From Chlorobium ferrooxidans DSM 13031 (GTDB lineage Bacteria > Bacteroidota > Chlorobiia > Chlorobiales > Chlorobiaceae), in NCBI RefSeq assembly GCF_000168715.1, contig NZ_AASE01000010.1, positions 1-64,000 on the forward strand: a stretch of 64,000 nucleotides of DNA. Direction: 5' to 3'. The notes under the pieces were generated by a model that worked only from the letters and a program-made list of their open reading frames with translations, was not told the DNA's origin and searched no databases. This document shows positions 38,538 to 47,321 of the stretch, piece after piece. The translations under genes were made by a program, and so were the position numbers. The first letter of the stretch is position 1; each line of letters begins with the position of its first letter.

Positions 38538-39659
38538 TTAGAACTTGACGACAACATCGGCCATGAGCAGATGATTGGTAATGTTGGCTACATCAATAGT
38601 CTTGAAATTGAAGTAGTTTGCTCCAACCGTCAGGTTCTGCACGAGATGAAAGACACCACCGATTTTATAGCCGTGCAGATTGGTTGCCGCTCCGGCATTC
38701 CGGTCTGAATCGGTCAGAATCGTAAGGGCATCGCGCTCGATTCTGACATAATCAGCATTGACTGACCACTGCCCGACCTGTTTGGCATCACCGATCTTGA
38801 TCTCGGCAAGGTAACTGTCCCGCTTTGTGTCATCGATCCCGGAGGCATCAGCATTTTTGGCCATGTTGCGGGCATACTGACCGGTAATCTTCCACGGCAG
38901 CTTTTCCGTGATCTGGCCGCCGACGGTACCGAACAGCTCGGCTATATTGAAATCCTTTTTGGAATAGTCGTATGCCGGAGAGTAGGTGGTCGTGTTGACT
39001 ACATCGAAATTCGCATAGTTATAGTAACCGGCTCCTAATTGATAACTCACTTCGCTGATCTCACCTTTATATGCCGCCTGGCCAGCCAGAATATAGGCAT
39101 CCTTTTCTGCTACCGCCGTTCTGGATGAACGCTCGTTAAGCGGGAAGTAGCCGACAACTGCCGTCAGGCCATCCTTCTCCTTGCCGTCACTCTCCTTGCC
39201 ATACTGGAGCGTTAACCCTTCAAAGGTAAGATCGCTGTCCCATACCAGATCGTTGACCACGACCAGATCACTGGCAACAGCCCGTTTACCCAGAATGATA
39301 TTGGCCGCTCCGTTCATGCCGTAAGCCATCGGATGGTAGTCGATGAAGTATTCGTTCAGGTAGACCGGATCGGCAAGAAACTGATCATCAATGGTCTCGT
39401 TGCGGGAGGTCGTTTCCGTAAGACTTCCGGTCGAGAGTTGAATGCCGCCCGAAAGCTCTTCATTGATCCACGGATAGACACCAAGACGGACTCGGCTGCG
39501 GTGGCGGTCGCGACTGTGTTCTCCGGTAGCGCCATCGGTGTGGCGAAGATCGGACTGATAACGGTAACGCAGATCACCTTTCCATGTCAGGTCAACAGCC
39601 TCGGCGTTACTGAATCCGAGGGCCGCTGCAAGACCGACCATCATTGCTATTTTTTTCAT
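38538..39659 (-). CDS. Putative outer-membrane porin
   Basis: 373 aa from the ATG at 39659 (M-K-K-I-A-M), which gives a signal peptide ending in SNAEA; eleven extra codons are open upstream. The mature protein is acidic and aromatic, with alternating strands (WKGDLRYRYQSDLR, RSRVRLGVYPW) and ends in VVVKF, a C-terminal Phe outer-membrane signal. It resembles the putative-porin families of Chlorobi and Bacteroidota. Location before pstS and after a proposed Pho box suggests phosphate or phosphate-ester entry, like OprO/OprP or PhoE in other groups; selectivity is inferred only. Confidence 0.82.
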   Translation of the reverse strand: MKKIAMMVGLAAALGFSNAEAVDLTWKGDLRYRYQSDLRHTDGATGEHSRDRHRSRVRLGVYPWINEELSGGIQLSTGSLTETTSRNETIDDQFLADPVYLNEYFIDYHPMAYGMNGAANIILGKRAVASDLVVVNDLVWDSDLTFEGLTLQYGKESDGKEKDGLTAVVGYFPLNERSSRTAVAEKDAYILAGQAAYKGEISEVSYQLGAGYYNYANFDVVNTTTYSPAYDYSKKDFNIAELFGTVGGQITEKLPWKITGQYARNMAKNADASGIDDTKRDSYLAEIKIGDAKQVGQWSVNADYVRIERDALTILTDSDRNAGAATNLHGYKIGGVFHLVQNLTVGANYFNFKTIDVANITNHLLMADVVVKF

Positions 39660-39741
39660 GCTCTTTGGGGTTGGTTGATGTTGTGAGTACACAAAACTTT
39701 TATCGCATCATTTTTGCTCTCCAAACATACCATTAGTAGTG

Positions 39742-39774
39742 TTAAGGAATTGTTACACAAGTGTGACAAGATTG
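39742..39774 (-). promoter_or_regulatory. Proposed Pho box upstream of the porin-pstS unit
   Basis: Plus-strand reading gives three 11-bp units: TTAAGGAATTG, TTACACAAGTG, TGACAAGATTG. On the gene strand these read TGTCAC-N5-TGTAAC-N5-CTTAAC, close to the TGTCA direct repeats bound by PhoB. The centre TTGTTACAC-AA-GTGTGACAA is also a near palindrome. Confidence 0.55.
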
Positions 39775-39794
39775 AAAACAATACCATGCCATTA

Positions 39795-40055
39795 TTAAAG
39801 ATGTAAATCGGTAACAATGACAGCACCATGGAACCGTTTATCCGGAAACACAACCCGACCCTTGGAATTGATGACAAGATGGGGATAACCCGACTGCTCA
39901 AGCAGGAGCAAAAGCTTTGCGAAATCTTTTTTCCCTGCAGGCCTGATTATAATGTCAGCCAGAACGTCTACTTTTTTCACATCATGCTCTTTCAGCTCCT
40001 CCTGCAAAAAGAACTCCCCCTTTATCGCCGATCTCAATTCGTCCAGACGCAGCAT
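39795..40055 (-). CDS. Hypothetical protein (86 aa)
   Basis: Not recognised, but likely real: the ATG at 40055 has AGGAG 5 nt upstream. Soluble, charged, with a Leu-rich central helix (KKDFAKLLLLLEQSGY) and a beta-rich end (LVINSKGRVVFPDKRF). It follows the GNAT gene by 73 nt on the same strand and could be the last gene of that unit. It ends close to the proposed Pho box of the porin. Confidence 0.6.
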   Translation of the reverse strand: MLRLDELRSAIKGEFFLQEELKEHDVKKVDVLADIIIRPAGKKDFAKLLLLLEQSGYPHLVINSKGRVVFPDKRFHGAVIVTDLHL

Positions 40056-40128
40056 GATATCTCCTGTCTTCTGTTATGAAGAGGCCTCACGTTATTGATA
40101 GAGCACCTTACAGAGTGATAGGTTGTCT

Positions 40129-40791
40129 TCAGGATATGGTTGTCCGTGTCAGAGATGCCTTGCGCTCAAAAATCACTTTCAACCCATCTGTCAACTCCTG
40201 ATAAATCCGGCTTTTACTGTCTTTGACCCGACTATAAAGCTTCAGAATATCAAGCGTGAGAATAATACGGGTGGAACTGCAGTTCAATTCACCAAAAAGA
40301 TGCTTTCCGACTACCTCAAAGCCGAGCACTCTGGTATGAAAGTTAAGGGGTGAATGTACTTCACCCTCGAAAACATCGGTAATGAAATGGGTGTAATCAC
40401 GTTCCAGTACCTCGGCAACAGCAGCTTTCATCAGACGAAGTGCCACCCTGGGATTTCTGCGAAACTCCTCAAGAATCATAAATCTGCCAATCTCGACATA
40501 TCGCCCTGCCTTTTTCAGCACTTCGATGTTTATACCCGGCATAAATTTCACATCGTACTCTTCCGGGAGATCAAAAGAGGGGTCATAAAGCAAACGAATA
40601 ACACCTGCAGGCCGGCCATTGATTCTGGCCAGAAACCATGAAAACTCCCTGTTCCCGGAAAGTTCATCCGGAATCTGGTTCTGAGCAGTGCTGATCCAGT
40701 TTTTTTCATCACAAAAGACCTGCTTGACTACGTCGAGCGCACAGGCTCGATCATGGGCACTTTCAATCCTGCTAACGATTACACTGGACAT
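40129..40791 (-). CDS. GNAT-fold N-acyltransferase
   Basis: 220 aa. The central block GRYVEIGRFMILEEFRRNPRVALRLMKA matches the acyl-CoA/ACP-binding motif of GNAT proteins, particularly the larger FeeM/OlsB-like (hemolysin-type) N-acyl amino acid synthases, which use acyl-ACP. The start has AAGGAG just upstream, inside the end of the PlsC-like gene, which it overlaps by 13 nt. That overlap couples two acyltransferases, as in ornithine-lipid synthesis (OlsB then OlsA). Family is fairly sure; lipid product is inference. Confidence 0.72.
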   Translation of the reverse strand: MSSVIVSRIESAHDRACALDVVKQVFCDEKNWISTAQNQIPDELSGNREFSWFLARINGRPAGVIRLLYDPSFDLPEEYDVKFMPGINIEVLKKAGRYVEIGRFMILEEFRRNPRVALRLMKAAVAEVLERDYTHFITDVFEGEVHSPLNFHTRVLGFEVVGKHLFGELNCSSTRIILTLDILKLYSRVKDSKSRIYQELTDGLKVIFERKASLTRTTIS

Positions 40792-41609
40792 AGGCTCTCC
40801 TTTGGATTAAGGGTTGCTTCATGCTGAGAGAACTGCTTTGAGGGAGAGGGTGAGCTGTATCGCTTGCCGGATAGTTCAGACAAAGCGAGCATAATCTCAT
40901 GGGTAACATCAGCAGCAATTCGGTGCAATTCAACTTGCCCGGTAATATCACTGGATGCGTCCTCGATAATAGTCCGGTAAGCATCGGACTGTTGTGCGAA
41001 ATAAAGAGGAGCTCCAATCCTGATGATGGTTCTGCCGAGAATGGGAATTTTTCCTTTTGTTCTCCTGCTCTTGAAGTCAATTCCGACAGGTATTACGGGT
41101 GCTCCTGATTTCAAGGCGATATGACCAATACCGGGCTTGCCTTTGACAAGAGTTTCCGGATTCCTGTTACGTTTCCCTTCAGGAAAAATCCCGATGCTCT
41201 GTCCGGCAAAAAGCTTCAGTGTGCAGCGCTCCACGGTATCACCGGCAGAGATCGACGAACGTTTCGCTTCAATCCAGGAAATGGTTGAGCGCTTGCTGTA
41301 GACATAGACCGGGTCGATCAAGTTCATCAGACTGCCCAGCAGAGGAATTTTACCATACATCCAGTCAATGACGAAACTGATGGTTCGACCGCCAAGATGG
41401 TAGAAAAGAAAAACAGGCACCATAAGGGCCTCAAGCGAATTATTATGGTTAAAGGCATAAATACATGCGCCTTCTGAACGGGGTAGATTCTCTATACCCG
41501 AAGAGCTGGTTAGCAGGAAATTTGGCAGCATAAGTGCTCTCAAAAGCAATGCCCTCCCTCGCGGTAATAATGGCAGCGGCTTGAAGAGCTGTTCCCTGTT
41601 TACGTTCAT
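40779..41609 (-). CDS. PlsC-like O-acyltransferase
   Basis: 276 aa of the 1-acyl-glycerol-3-phosphate acyltransferase superfamily. Motif I is NHNNSLE (His55, with Glu60 where the usual HX4D has Asp), and motif III is FPEGKRNR near 142. KPGIGHIALKSGAPVIPVGI is the family's fourth block. A hydrophobic segment around 62-72 may contact the membrane. The coupled GNAT gene and the phosphate neighbourhood suggest acylation of an aminolipid rather than housekeeping phospholipid synthesis, but plain lysophosphatidate acyltransferase activity cannot be excluded. Confidence 0.8.
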   Translation of the reverse strand: MNVNREQLFKPLPLLPRGRALLLRALMLPNFLLTSSSGIENLPRSEGACIYAFNHNNSLEALMVPVFLFYHLGGRTISFVIDWMYGKIPLLGSLMNLIDPVYVYSKRSTISWIEAKRSSISAGDTVERCTLKLFAGQSIGIFPEGKRNRNPETLVKGKPGIGHIALKSGAPVIPVGIDFKSRRTKGKIPILGRTIIRIGAPLYFAQQSDAYRTIIEDASSDITGQVELHRIAADVTHEIMLALSELSGKRYSSPSPSKQFSQHEATLNPKESLCPV

Positions 41610-41693
41610 GGTCTTTGCGTTGGCATTCCATCACCCTGAAAACAGATTATCGGCTTCTTGAATACAAGAAAACAAATCAGTGTTGGGGAATAG

Positions 41694-41710
41694 TTACGAT
41701 CGTGCAACGA
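41694..41710. promoter_or_regulatory. Weak Pho-box-like repeat between divergent plsC-like and transporter genes
   Basis: TTACGATCGTG followed by CAACGATTCTG, 11-bp period with shared ACGAT. Resembles the phoB-upstream unit TTACGA but has only two units and a poor second one. Confidence 0.25.
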
Positions 41711-41774
41711 TTCTGTGAAATCGCATTACAAGGTGCTCTTCATGTACTATCATGCGGGGAAAAAGAGGAAGCCA

Positions 41775-43235
41775 ATGGAGCTGCTGCAAAATACAGTCAT
41801 CCTGCTGACCGGCTTTCTTCTTTCGGAGATGCTTGTATCGACAGGAACACATCAAAGAGTTATCGATTATCTTCTCGGGCGTTCCGGTAATAACCTGAAC
41901 GCTCTTTTAACGGCAGTTCTTCTGCTCTCCTATACCCTCTCGATCTTTATCTCCCATACGATTGTAGTCATCTCGATGATTCCTGTCATAAACCGGATTG
42001 TGTCCATTGCTCAGGATGAGGATGAAAGAAAATCAGCCGCCTCACTGCTTTACCTTGCTGTCACCTACGGCACCAATACCGGAGGAATGGCCTCCCTGAC
42101 CGGAAGCCCGCAAAATCTTTTAGCCATAGCTCTTGCCGAACTATACAAGATTGAAAACCGGACACTGATCACGTTTGTCTCCTGGCTTGGAGTCGGCCTG
42201 CCGGCAACGCTCATGCTGCTTTTCCTTGGACGGTCAACGATTCTTTTTACAGCCAAAACACTTCATACGCCATCATTATTCTCTTCAGGCCGCAAAGTAC
42301 CATGCGCTTTACCACACAAACCTCTTCGTCTTCTCACAAGCAACCTCATACTTGTCAGTACATTGAGCGGCCTGCAATTTTTTTTCAAACCGGAGCCGGT
42401 ATTTTTATCATTAAACCTCATCGATCTCTGCTTTGTGACCTACGGCGCACTCTTTCTTCTTGTAGCATTCATCCTGCCAAAAAAGAACGGGCAAACCGGA
42501 GTCATGCTTATGAACCTGATCTTTTTTTTACTTCACCTGGCTGGATCTCCCCTGATCTTTTTCAGCCGTCTCTTCAGAGAGCTGGAATCACATATCGGCC
42601 TCTCTCTGAAAAATATCTACCGTAACCTCGAGCTGATTTTCACTTTTCTTTTTAACAGCGTATGGAACCGCTGCTTTCAGGAACCGATCACCAATCTTGA
42701 ACTTCCGAACACCCGCGCAAAACTGTCAATCAATCTCATCCTGAAAGATCTCCCTTACGTCGGCATCACCCTCGTTGCTCTGACGGGTATGGCACTCTAT
42801 CTGCTCGTCACTGTATGGAATGTTCAGACTGCAATGACGCTTGAGGATTATCACCTGACAACAATCAAATCAACGCTTCTCTATGCAGTCGAAATGTTCG
42901 GCAACCGTTATATCCGGCTGATTTCAGTGGTCTTACTCATCATTTTCGCATCCGAACTGTTAAGTAATTCCGCTCTGATACTTTTGCTTGCGCCCCTCTC
43001 AACAGATCTCGGCGCACAAACCGCTTTGCCTCCGATAATGATGCTGCTCACTATCACCATTGCAGCTTCAAGCGCAAGCATGACACCGCTTGCCTCCATG
43101 GCTAACACCATTGCATTCGGGAGCATCAAAAAGGTTTCACTCAGAATTACTCTCTTACCCGGCTTTATTATGAATATCCTGGCGGCAATAGTAGTGGCAG
43201 CTGTTTTTTCCCTTCTCTCAGCTCTGATCTTGTAG
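41775..43235 (+). CDS. DASS/SLC13-type anion transporter
   Basis: 486 aa from the ATG at 41775 (M-E-L-L-Q), chosen for AGAGGAAG 5 nt upstream; the frame is open from 41715. About 11-12 hydrophobic helices. The two pseudo-symmetric hairpin motifs are visible: YGTNTGGMASLTGSPQNLLAIA in the first half and SNSALILLLAPL with AASSASMTPLASMANTIAFG in the second, the places where SNT signatures bind substrate and sodium in this family. Members carry dicarboxylates, sulfate or phosphate. Setting among pst and pho genes makes phosphate or a phosphate-linked anion plausible but unproven. Confidence 0.72.
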   Translation: MELLQNTVILLTGFLLSEMLVSTGTHQRVIDYLLGRSGNNLNALLTAVLLLSYTLSIFISHTIVVISMIPVINRIVSIAQDEDERKSAASLLYLAVTYGTNTGGMASLTGSPQNLLAIALAELYKIENRTLITFVSWLGVGLPATLMLLFLGRSTILFTAKTLHTPSLFSSGRKVPCALPHKPLRLLTSNLILVSTLSGLQFFFKPEPVFLSLNLIDLCFVTYGALFLLVAFILPKKNGQTGVMLMNLIFFLLHLAGSPLIFFSRLFRELESHIGLSLKNIYRNLELIFTFLFNSVWNRCFQEPITNLELPNTRAKLSINLILKDLPYVGITLVALTGMALYLLVTVWNVQTAMTLEDYHLTTIKSTLLYAVEMFGNRYIRLISVVLLIIFASELLSNSALILLLAPLSTDLGAQTALPPIMMLLTITIAASSASMTPLASMANTIAFGSIKKVSLRITLLPGFIMNILAAIVVAAVFSLLSALIL

Positions 43236-43322
43236 GGAATCAAAAAAAAGCAAGCGTCAACACCCTAAAACTGTGGCGTAAATGATCTCTCATGCGAAAA
43301 AGGATAACCAACCTTTTGAATT

Positions 43323-44393
43323 TCAGGTCAGCAGATGAAGGCGGGAAAACACATAATCGAGAGAATCCTCATTCAACACCACTCTTGAATAACCGGTCGA
43401 ATCAAGCTTTATTGGCAGATTACTTCTCTCACTGATAAAGTCGCGAGTCTGTCGGCCATTGTACCAGCAAACCAGTCTTATCAAACCCCCTTCGATTTCG
43501 AGAGCTGTGATACAGCGTTTACCGATGGTACATCCGGAGTTAAAAACGCTGGGAATAGTAATGTTATTGTAAAGTCCGCTGCGCAGACCGATAGCTTTAC
43601 CCTTTTTGTAACACTCATCCAGCTCTGTTTTCAATTCAACTATTTTCCTCTTGATATCCGGACGCCGCTCATCATCAACAGAAGAGTAAGATCGACAGAG
43701 ATCCTCAATCCTGTAGTTCAGATAATCAGCTTTTGAGAGTGATTCAAACAAGGGCCGGTGGGTGTGACCGATAATGGAGACAATTTTTGCCTGATTTGAA
43801 AACTCATAGATTGATTTTTCTATTACAAATCTTCGACGGCTGCTGTAGGCAACTGAATAATTTTTAATCCCGGTTGGCTTGGCTATATAGCGCAAAAAAA
43901 AGATAACAGCACGACTAAGCATTGAATACTGCTGCCAGAGAAACAACGCCGCCTGATGACCATGAAAAAGCAGAATGGTTTCATCGCCGTAATGAAATTT
44001 CAGTGATTCAACAAGCGATGATGAAAGCCTGTAATCTTTCCTTTCGAGAAGCGCCACATCATGATTTCCGTATGTTTTCCAAAAAAAACCATGCGCTTTG
44101 AACTCAATAAAAAGCTCATACACCTCAGCCCACTTTCTTTCGATGCTTTCAAGCGAAAACTTGAAAAGCTCCTCTATATCTCCATTGAGCACCAGACTGT
44201 ATTTTTGAGGCAAATAATATTGCCCGAGAATTGTTTTGACCAACCCGGCGTTGTGACGAAACTCATCATGCCTGCCACCATTGCCCATATGCAGATCGCT
44301 GAGAATAAGAACCCTCGAAGCATCATCAAGCGTAACCGGTTTTGCTCTGTCAAGCAAGCGTTCAAGATGGGAATGCTTTTTATAATGATGCAT
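43323..44393 (-). CDS. Calcineurin-like metallophosphoesterase
   Basis: 356 aa. The complete dimetal site is present: Asp33 and His35 (SDLHMG), Asp72 (NGDIEE), Asn110-His111-Asp112 (YGNHD), His144 (FHGH) and His210-His212 (GHTHRP). Closest in style to UDP-2,3-diacylglucosamine pyrophosphatase/LpxH-like and other cytosolic phosphoesterases. The extra C-terminal 130 residues (KRKIVELKTELDECYKKG onward) are not recognised. No signal peptide, so it should act inside the cell, possibly on lipid or nucleotide phosphates. Convergent with the transporter gene. Confidence 0.83.
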   Translation of the reverse strand: MHHYKKHSHLERLLDRAKPVTLDDASRVLILSDLHMGNGGRHDEFRHNAGLVKTILGQYYLPQKYSLVLNGDIEELFKFSLESIERKWAEVYELFIEFKAHGFFWKTYGNHDVALLERKDYRLSSSLVESLKFHYGDETILLFHGHQAALFLWQQYSMLSRAVIFFLRYIAKPTGIKNYSVAYSSRRRFVIEKSIYEFSNQAKIVSIIGHTHRPLFESLSKADYLNYRIEDLCRSYSSVDDERRPDIKRKIVELKTELDECYKKGKAIGLRSGLYNNITIPSVFNSGCTIGKRCITALEIEGGLIRLVCWYNGRQTRDFISERSNLPIKLDSTGYSRVVLNEDSLDYVFSRLHLLT

Positions 44394-44482
44394 TGACAGT
44401 TTCGGGATGTCCGTAAAACCGGGATTAATTCATAAACCTCATGTAAGTTATACGATTAACTGCAACATAACTCTCGCCGGAA

Positions 44483-44500
44483 TGTGAACTTCCTGTGAAC
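44483..44500 (+). promoter_or_regulatory. Proposed distal Pho box of pstC
   Basis: Exact direct repeat TGTGAAC-N4-TGTGAAC (44483-44489 and 44494-44500), 11-bp period; on the other strand it reads GTTCACA repeated, matching the TTNACA hexamer theme. Confidence 0.5.
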
Positions 44501-44639
44501 TTTTTTACCGATTACCCTCCTGGCCCCTGAAACGCAATGCCTGGCTTCACTGCATCTTGCGCTTCCTCATCATCTGCTCTGGAATCGGACATGACAGGCT
44601 GACACAGGTTGTCATACTTAAGCCTCAACAGCAAAAAAG

Positions 44640-44661
44640 TTCACAAACATGTAACACTCCC
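44640..44661 (+). promoter_or_regulatory. Proposed proximal Pho box of pstC
   Basis: TTCACAAACAT followed by GTAACACTCCC, 11-bp period, 48-69 nt before the first pstC start codon. Confidence 0.4.
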
Positions 44662-44708
44662 CCCATTGGTTCCAATGAAGAATGCCTATACATTAGGAAC
44701 ATATTTGA

Positions 44709-45920
44709 ATGCAAAAAACGCACGATCACGGTAACTATCAAAAATATCAGACGGTTATGGCTGAAGAGAGCTGTGGTGAAGGAAACCGCACAAACACCTT
44801 TGTGGTAAGCAGCCGCAAGCGAACCATACAGAAGGCAGTAAACAGGGCAGGAGAGCTTCTTCTGCTGGCACTGGCCTCTTTTGTGGCAGTTGTCGTCCTG
44901 TTTATCTTTTATTTTGTTGCCCGCGATGCTGTTCCGTTTTTTGAGCTGAGGAGCTTCAGCGAATTCTTCACAACTTCAGAGTGGTATCCGGCTGATGAGC
45001 CCGGGAAATTCGGTGCACTATCAATTATCTATGGCAGTCTGATGGTGACGCTCGGCTCGGCAATGATTGCCGTTCCGATGGGTATAGCTGCCGCAATATG
45101 TTTGAGTGATATTCTTCCGTTTTCCATACGCCAGTATGCCAAACCGGTCATCGAGATGCTTGCCGCCATTCCCTCGGTAGCGTTCGGTTTTTTCGCTCTT
45201 GTTGTTTTCGCTCCGCTGCTTCAGGACAAAGGAGGCGCTCTGTTGATGTGGGCCTGGTGGATTCTGGCAGCTCCCTTCACGGTGCTCTTTGTTATTGTCC
45301 TGTCCGACCTGCTGACTACCCGTATTAAAGACCCTGCGCGGCGTAAACAGCTCAACCTGTTATCGGTACTCCTCTTCGGCCTGCTTTCCGCCGGGCTGCT
45401 CTATCGCGTAGGCACCCTTCTGCATGCCATCGAGATTCTGACCGGTACCAACGCCTTGAACGTCTCCATTATTCTGAGTTTTATGGCACTGCCGACCATT
45501 GTCAGTGTTTCCGAAGATGCCCTTCAGGCGGTCGGGCGTGATATTCGTGAGGGCAGTTACGCGCTCGGAGCCACCAGGGCCGAGACAATTGTAAAAACAA
45601 TTCTTCCGGCAGCCAGCAGCGGTATTCTTGCCGCCGTCATTCTCGGCATCATGCGTTCACTCGGTGAAACCATGGTGGTCTGGATGGCATCCGGCAACTC
45701 GGCCCACATTCCCGAGCCCTGGTTCAACTACCTTGAAGCAATCAGAACCCTGACCGCGACCATTGCCGGTGATATGGGTGAGGCCGACCAGGTTACCGGT
45801 TCAGCCCGCTATCACGTCCTGTTTGCCATGGGACTGCTTCTGCTTGTTATCAGCTTTATCTGTAATCTCGTCAGTGAAAGAATTGTGGTGCGCCAGCGCA
45901 GAATCCTCTCCGGCCAGTAG
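44709..45920 (+). CDS. pstC: Phosphate ABC transporter permease PstC
   Basis: Inner-membrane permease, 403 aa with about seven helices. The EAA cytoplasmic loop is visible as REGSYALGATRAETIVKTILPAASSGILAA, followed by MRSLGETMVVWMA, a typical PstC block. An in-frame ATG at 44757 (M-A-E-E-S) may be the real start, since the 16 preceding residues are polar and unlike the family. Its substrate-binding partner pstS lies 6 kb upstream on the other strand. Confidence 0.95.
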   Translation: MQKTHDHGNYQKYQTVMAEESCGEGNRTNTFVVSSRKRTIQKAVNRAGELLLLALASFVAVVVLFIFYFVARDAVPFFELRSFSEFFTTSEWYPADEPGKFGALSIIYGSLMVTLGSAMIAVPMGIAAAICLSDILPFSIRQYAKPVIEMLAAIPSVAFGFFALVVFAPLLQDKGGALLMWAWWILAAPFTVLFVIVLSDLLTTRIKDPARRKQLNLLSVLLFGLLSAGLLYRVGTLLHAIEILTGTNALNVSIILSFMALPTIVSVSEDALQAVGRDIREGSYALGATRAETIVKTILPAASSGILAAVILGIMRSLGETMVVWMASGNSAHIPEPWFNYLEAIRTLTATIAGDMGEADQVTGSARYHVLFAMGLLLLVISFICNLVSERIVVRQRRILSGQ

Positions 45921-45968
45921 GTTCCGGAGATTGTCGCTGCCGCATTTTGCTCATTTAACCCTGTTGTT

Positions 45969-47315
45969 ATGAATCTCGGAACCAGGAAACTTCTGGATCG
46001 TTCGTTCACCTCTGTCGGTATCGGCTCAATTGTCATAATGGCGCTCGCCCTGATGGTCGTGCTGGTGCCGATTGTAACCAACGGGCTCGGAGCCGTGTTT
46101 TTTACCGGTACGGTTGAGCACCGCAAAATGCTGCTGAGTGAGTTCAACCGGGGTGACAGCCGGGAACTGGAGACAGCGATCGCATCGTCAGATCGATACC
46201 GGGCAAAGGTTTACGAGATGCTTTCCGGATTCGAGAGTGAAATGGCCGCGATGACGCCTGAGCGCCAGGATGAGTACCGCCCGAAATACGGGCAGGTCAA
46301 AACGGCCGTGCAGGCACTGCTCGGCCCTCTTCCGGGTGACCCTGAACCGATGCTGACCCGCTTCAAGTACGGTCAGACCCGGTGGGAGAAAGCCGAAGAG
46401 AAGCTGCACGACCTGCTCTATGAAACGAAATGGGATAACTCCGATCCCAATGCCATGTCGAAAGAGTACTTTGCAAACCGCAGTGAGAGCTTTGCAGGAA
46501 CCTCCCTTGTCAAACTCTTTCCCTACGTCAGGGAGAACATGTCAAACATGCTGCTTCCGGAGTTTACGGTTTACTGGGGATTCATTACCGACAGCTCGGT
46601 TGACTCCCATATTTTCGGGGGTATCTGGCCGGAGATTCAGGGTACCTTTTTCCTTGCAGTCGGAGCCATGCTCTTTGCCTTCCCGCTTGGTGTTATTGCA
46701 GCGGTATACTTTACCGAATACGCCAAATCCGGTTTTTTCAACAGCATGCTGCGCAGCGCAAACAGCACGCTTGCCGGAGTGCCGAGTATTGTGTTCGGCA
46801 TGTTCGGCCTTGCATTTTTTATCAACACCCTGAAGGTTTCCGAATCGAAAAGTGTTATTGCCGGTTCGCTCACGCTTGCGATCATGATTCTGCCGACCAT
46901 TATCCGAGCGGCTGAAGAGGCGATACTTGCCGTTCCGAAAACCTATCGTGAAGCATCGCTCAGTCTCGGGTCAACCAAATGGAACACCATTGCCACCGTG
47001 ATTCTTCCGGCAGCGCTCCCCGGTATTCTGACCGGCGGGGTGATCAGTCTCGGCCGTGCAGCAGGAGAGACCGCCCCGATTATCTTTACCGCCGCCGTCA
47101 GTGTCGGTTCCGCGATTGGTCTGGCCGATGTCTTCTCCTCTCCGACCCCGGCGCTTTCATGGAACATCTACAACCTTGCCAGTGAGCATGAAGCCGCCGC
47201 CCAGATCCGTCATGTCCAGTACGGTATGGTACTTGCGCTGGTGAGTATTGTTCTGCTCCTGAATCTCTCGGCGATTGTATTGAGAGCACGTATCTCCAAA
47301 AAATTAAAAGGTTAA
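45969..47315 (+). CDS. pstA: Phosphate ABC transporter permease PstA with large periplasmic insertion
   Basis: 448 aa, about 150 longer than typical PstA. The first helix is at 17-40. A hydrophilic region of about 175 residues (45-220), rich in Glu, Arg and Lys with predicted helices (ELETAIASSDRYRAKVYEML, RWEKAEEKLHDLLYE), separates it from the remaining helices. The EAA loop is intact (KTYREASLSLGSTKWNTIATVILP) as is LGRAAGETAPIIFTAA. The insertion should face the periplasm and could contact PstS or the envelope. Confidence 0.94.
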   Translation: MNLGTRKLLDRSFTSVGIGSIVIMALALMVVLVPIVTNGLGAVFFTGTVEHRKMLLSEFNRGDSRELETAIASSDRYRAKVYEMLSGFESEMAAMTPERQDEYRPKYGQVKTAVQALLGPLPGDPEPMLTRFKYGQTRWEKAEEKLHDLLYETKWDNSDPNAMSKEYFANRSESFAGTSLVKLFPYVRENMSNMLLPEFTVYWGFITDSSVDSHIFGGIWPEIQGTFFLAVGAMLFAFPLGVIAAVYFTEYAKSGFFNSMLRSANSTLAGVPSIVFGMFGLAFFINTLKVSESKSVIAGSLTLAIMILPTIIRAAEEAILAVPKTYREASLSLGSTKWNTIATVILPAALPGILTGGVISLGRAAGETAPIIFTAAVSVGSAIGLADVFSSPTPALSWNIYNLASEHEAAAQIRHVQYGMVLALVSIVLLLNLSAIVLRARISKKLKG

Positions 47316-47321
47316 AGAATA

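Larger units (their letters stand above)
44394..44708. other. Intergenic promoter region upstream of pstCAB-phoU
   Basis: 315 bp between divergent genes. It holds two proposed Pho boxes (44483-44500 and 44640-44661) and an inverted pair ATGACA/TGTCAT near 44590-44614. No ORF or RNA gene recognised. Confidence 0.5.
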
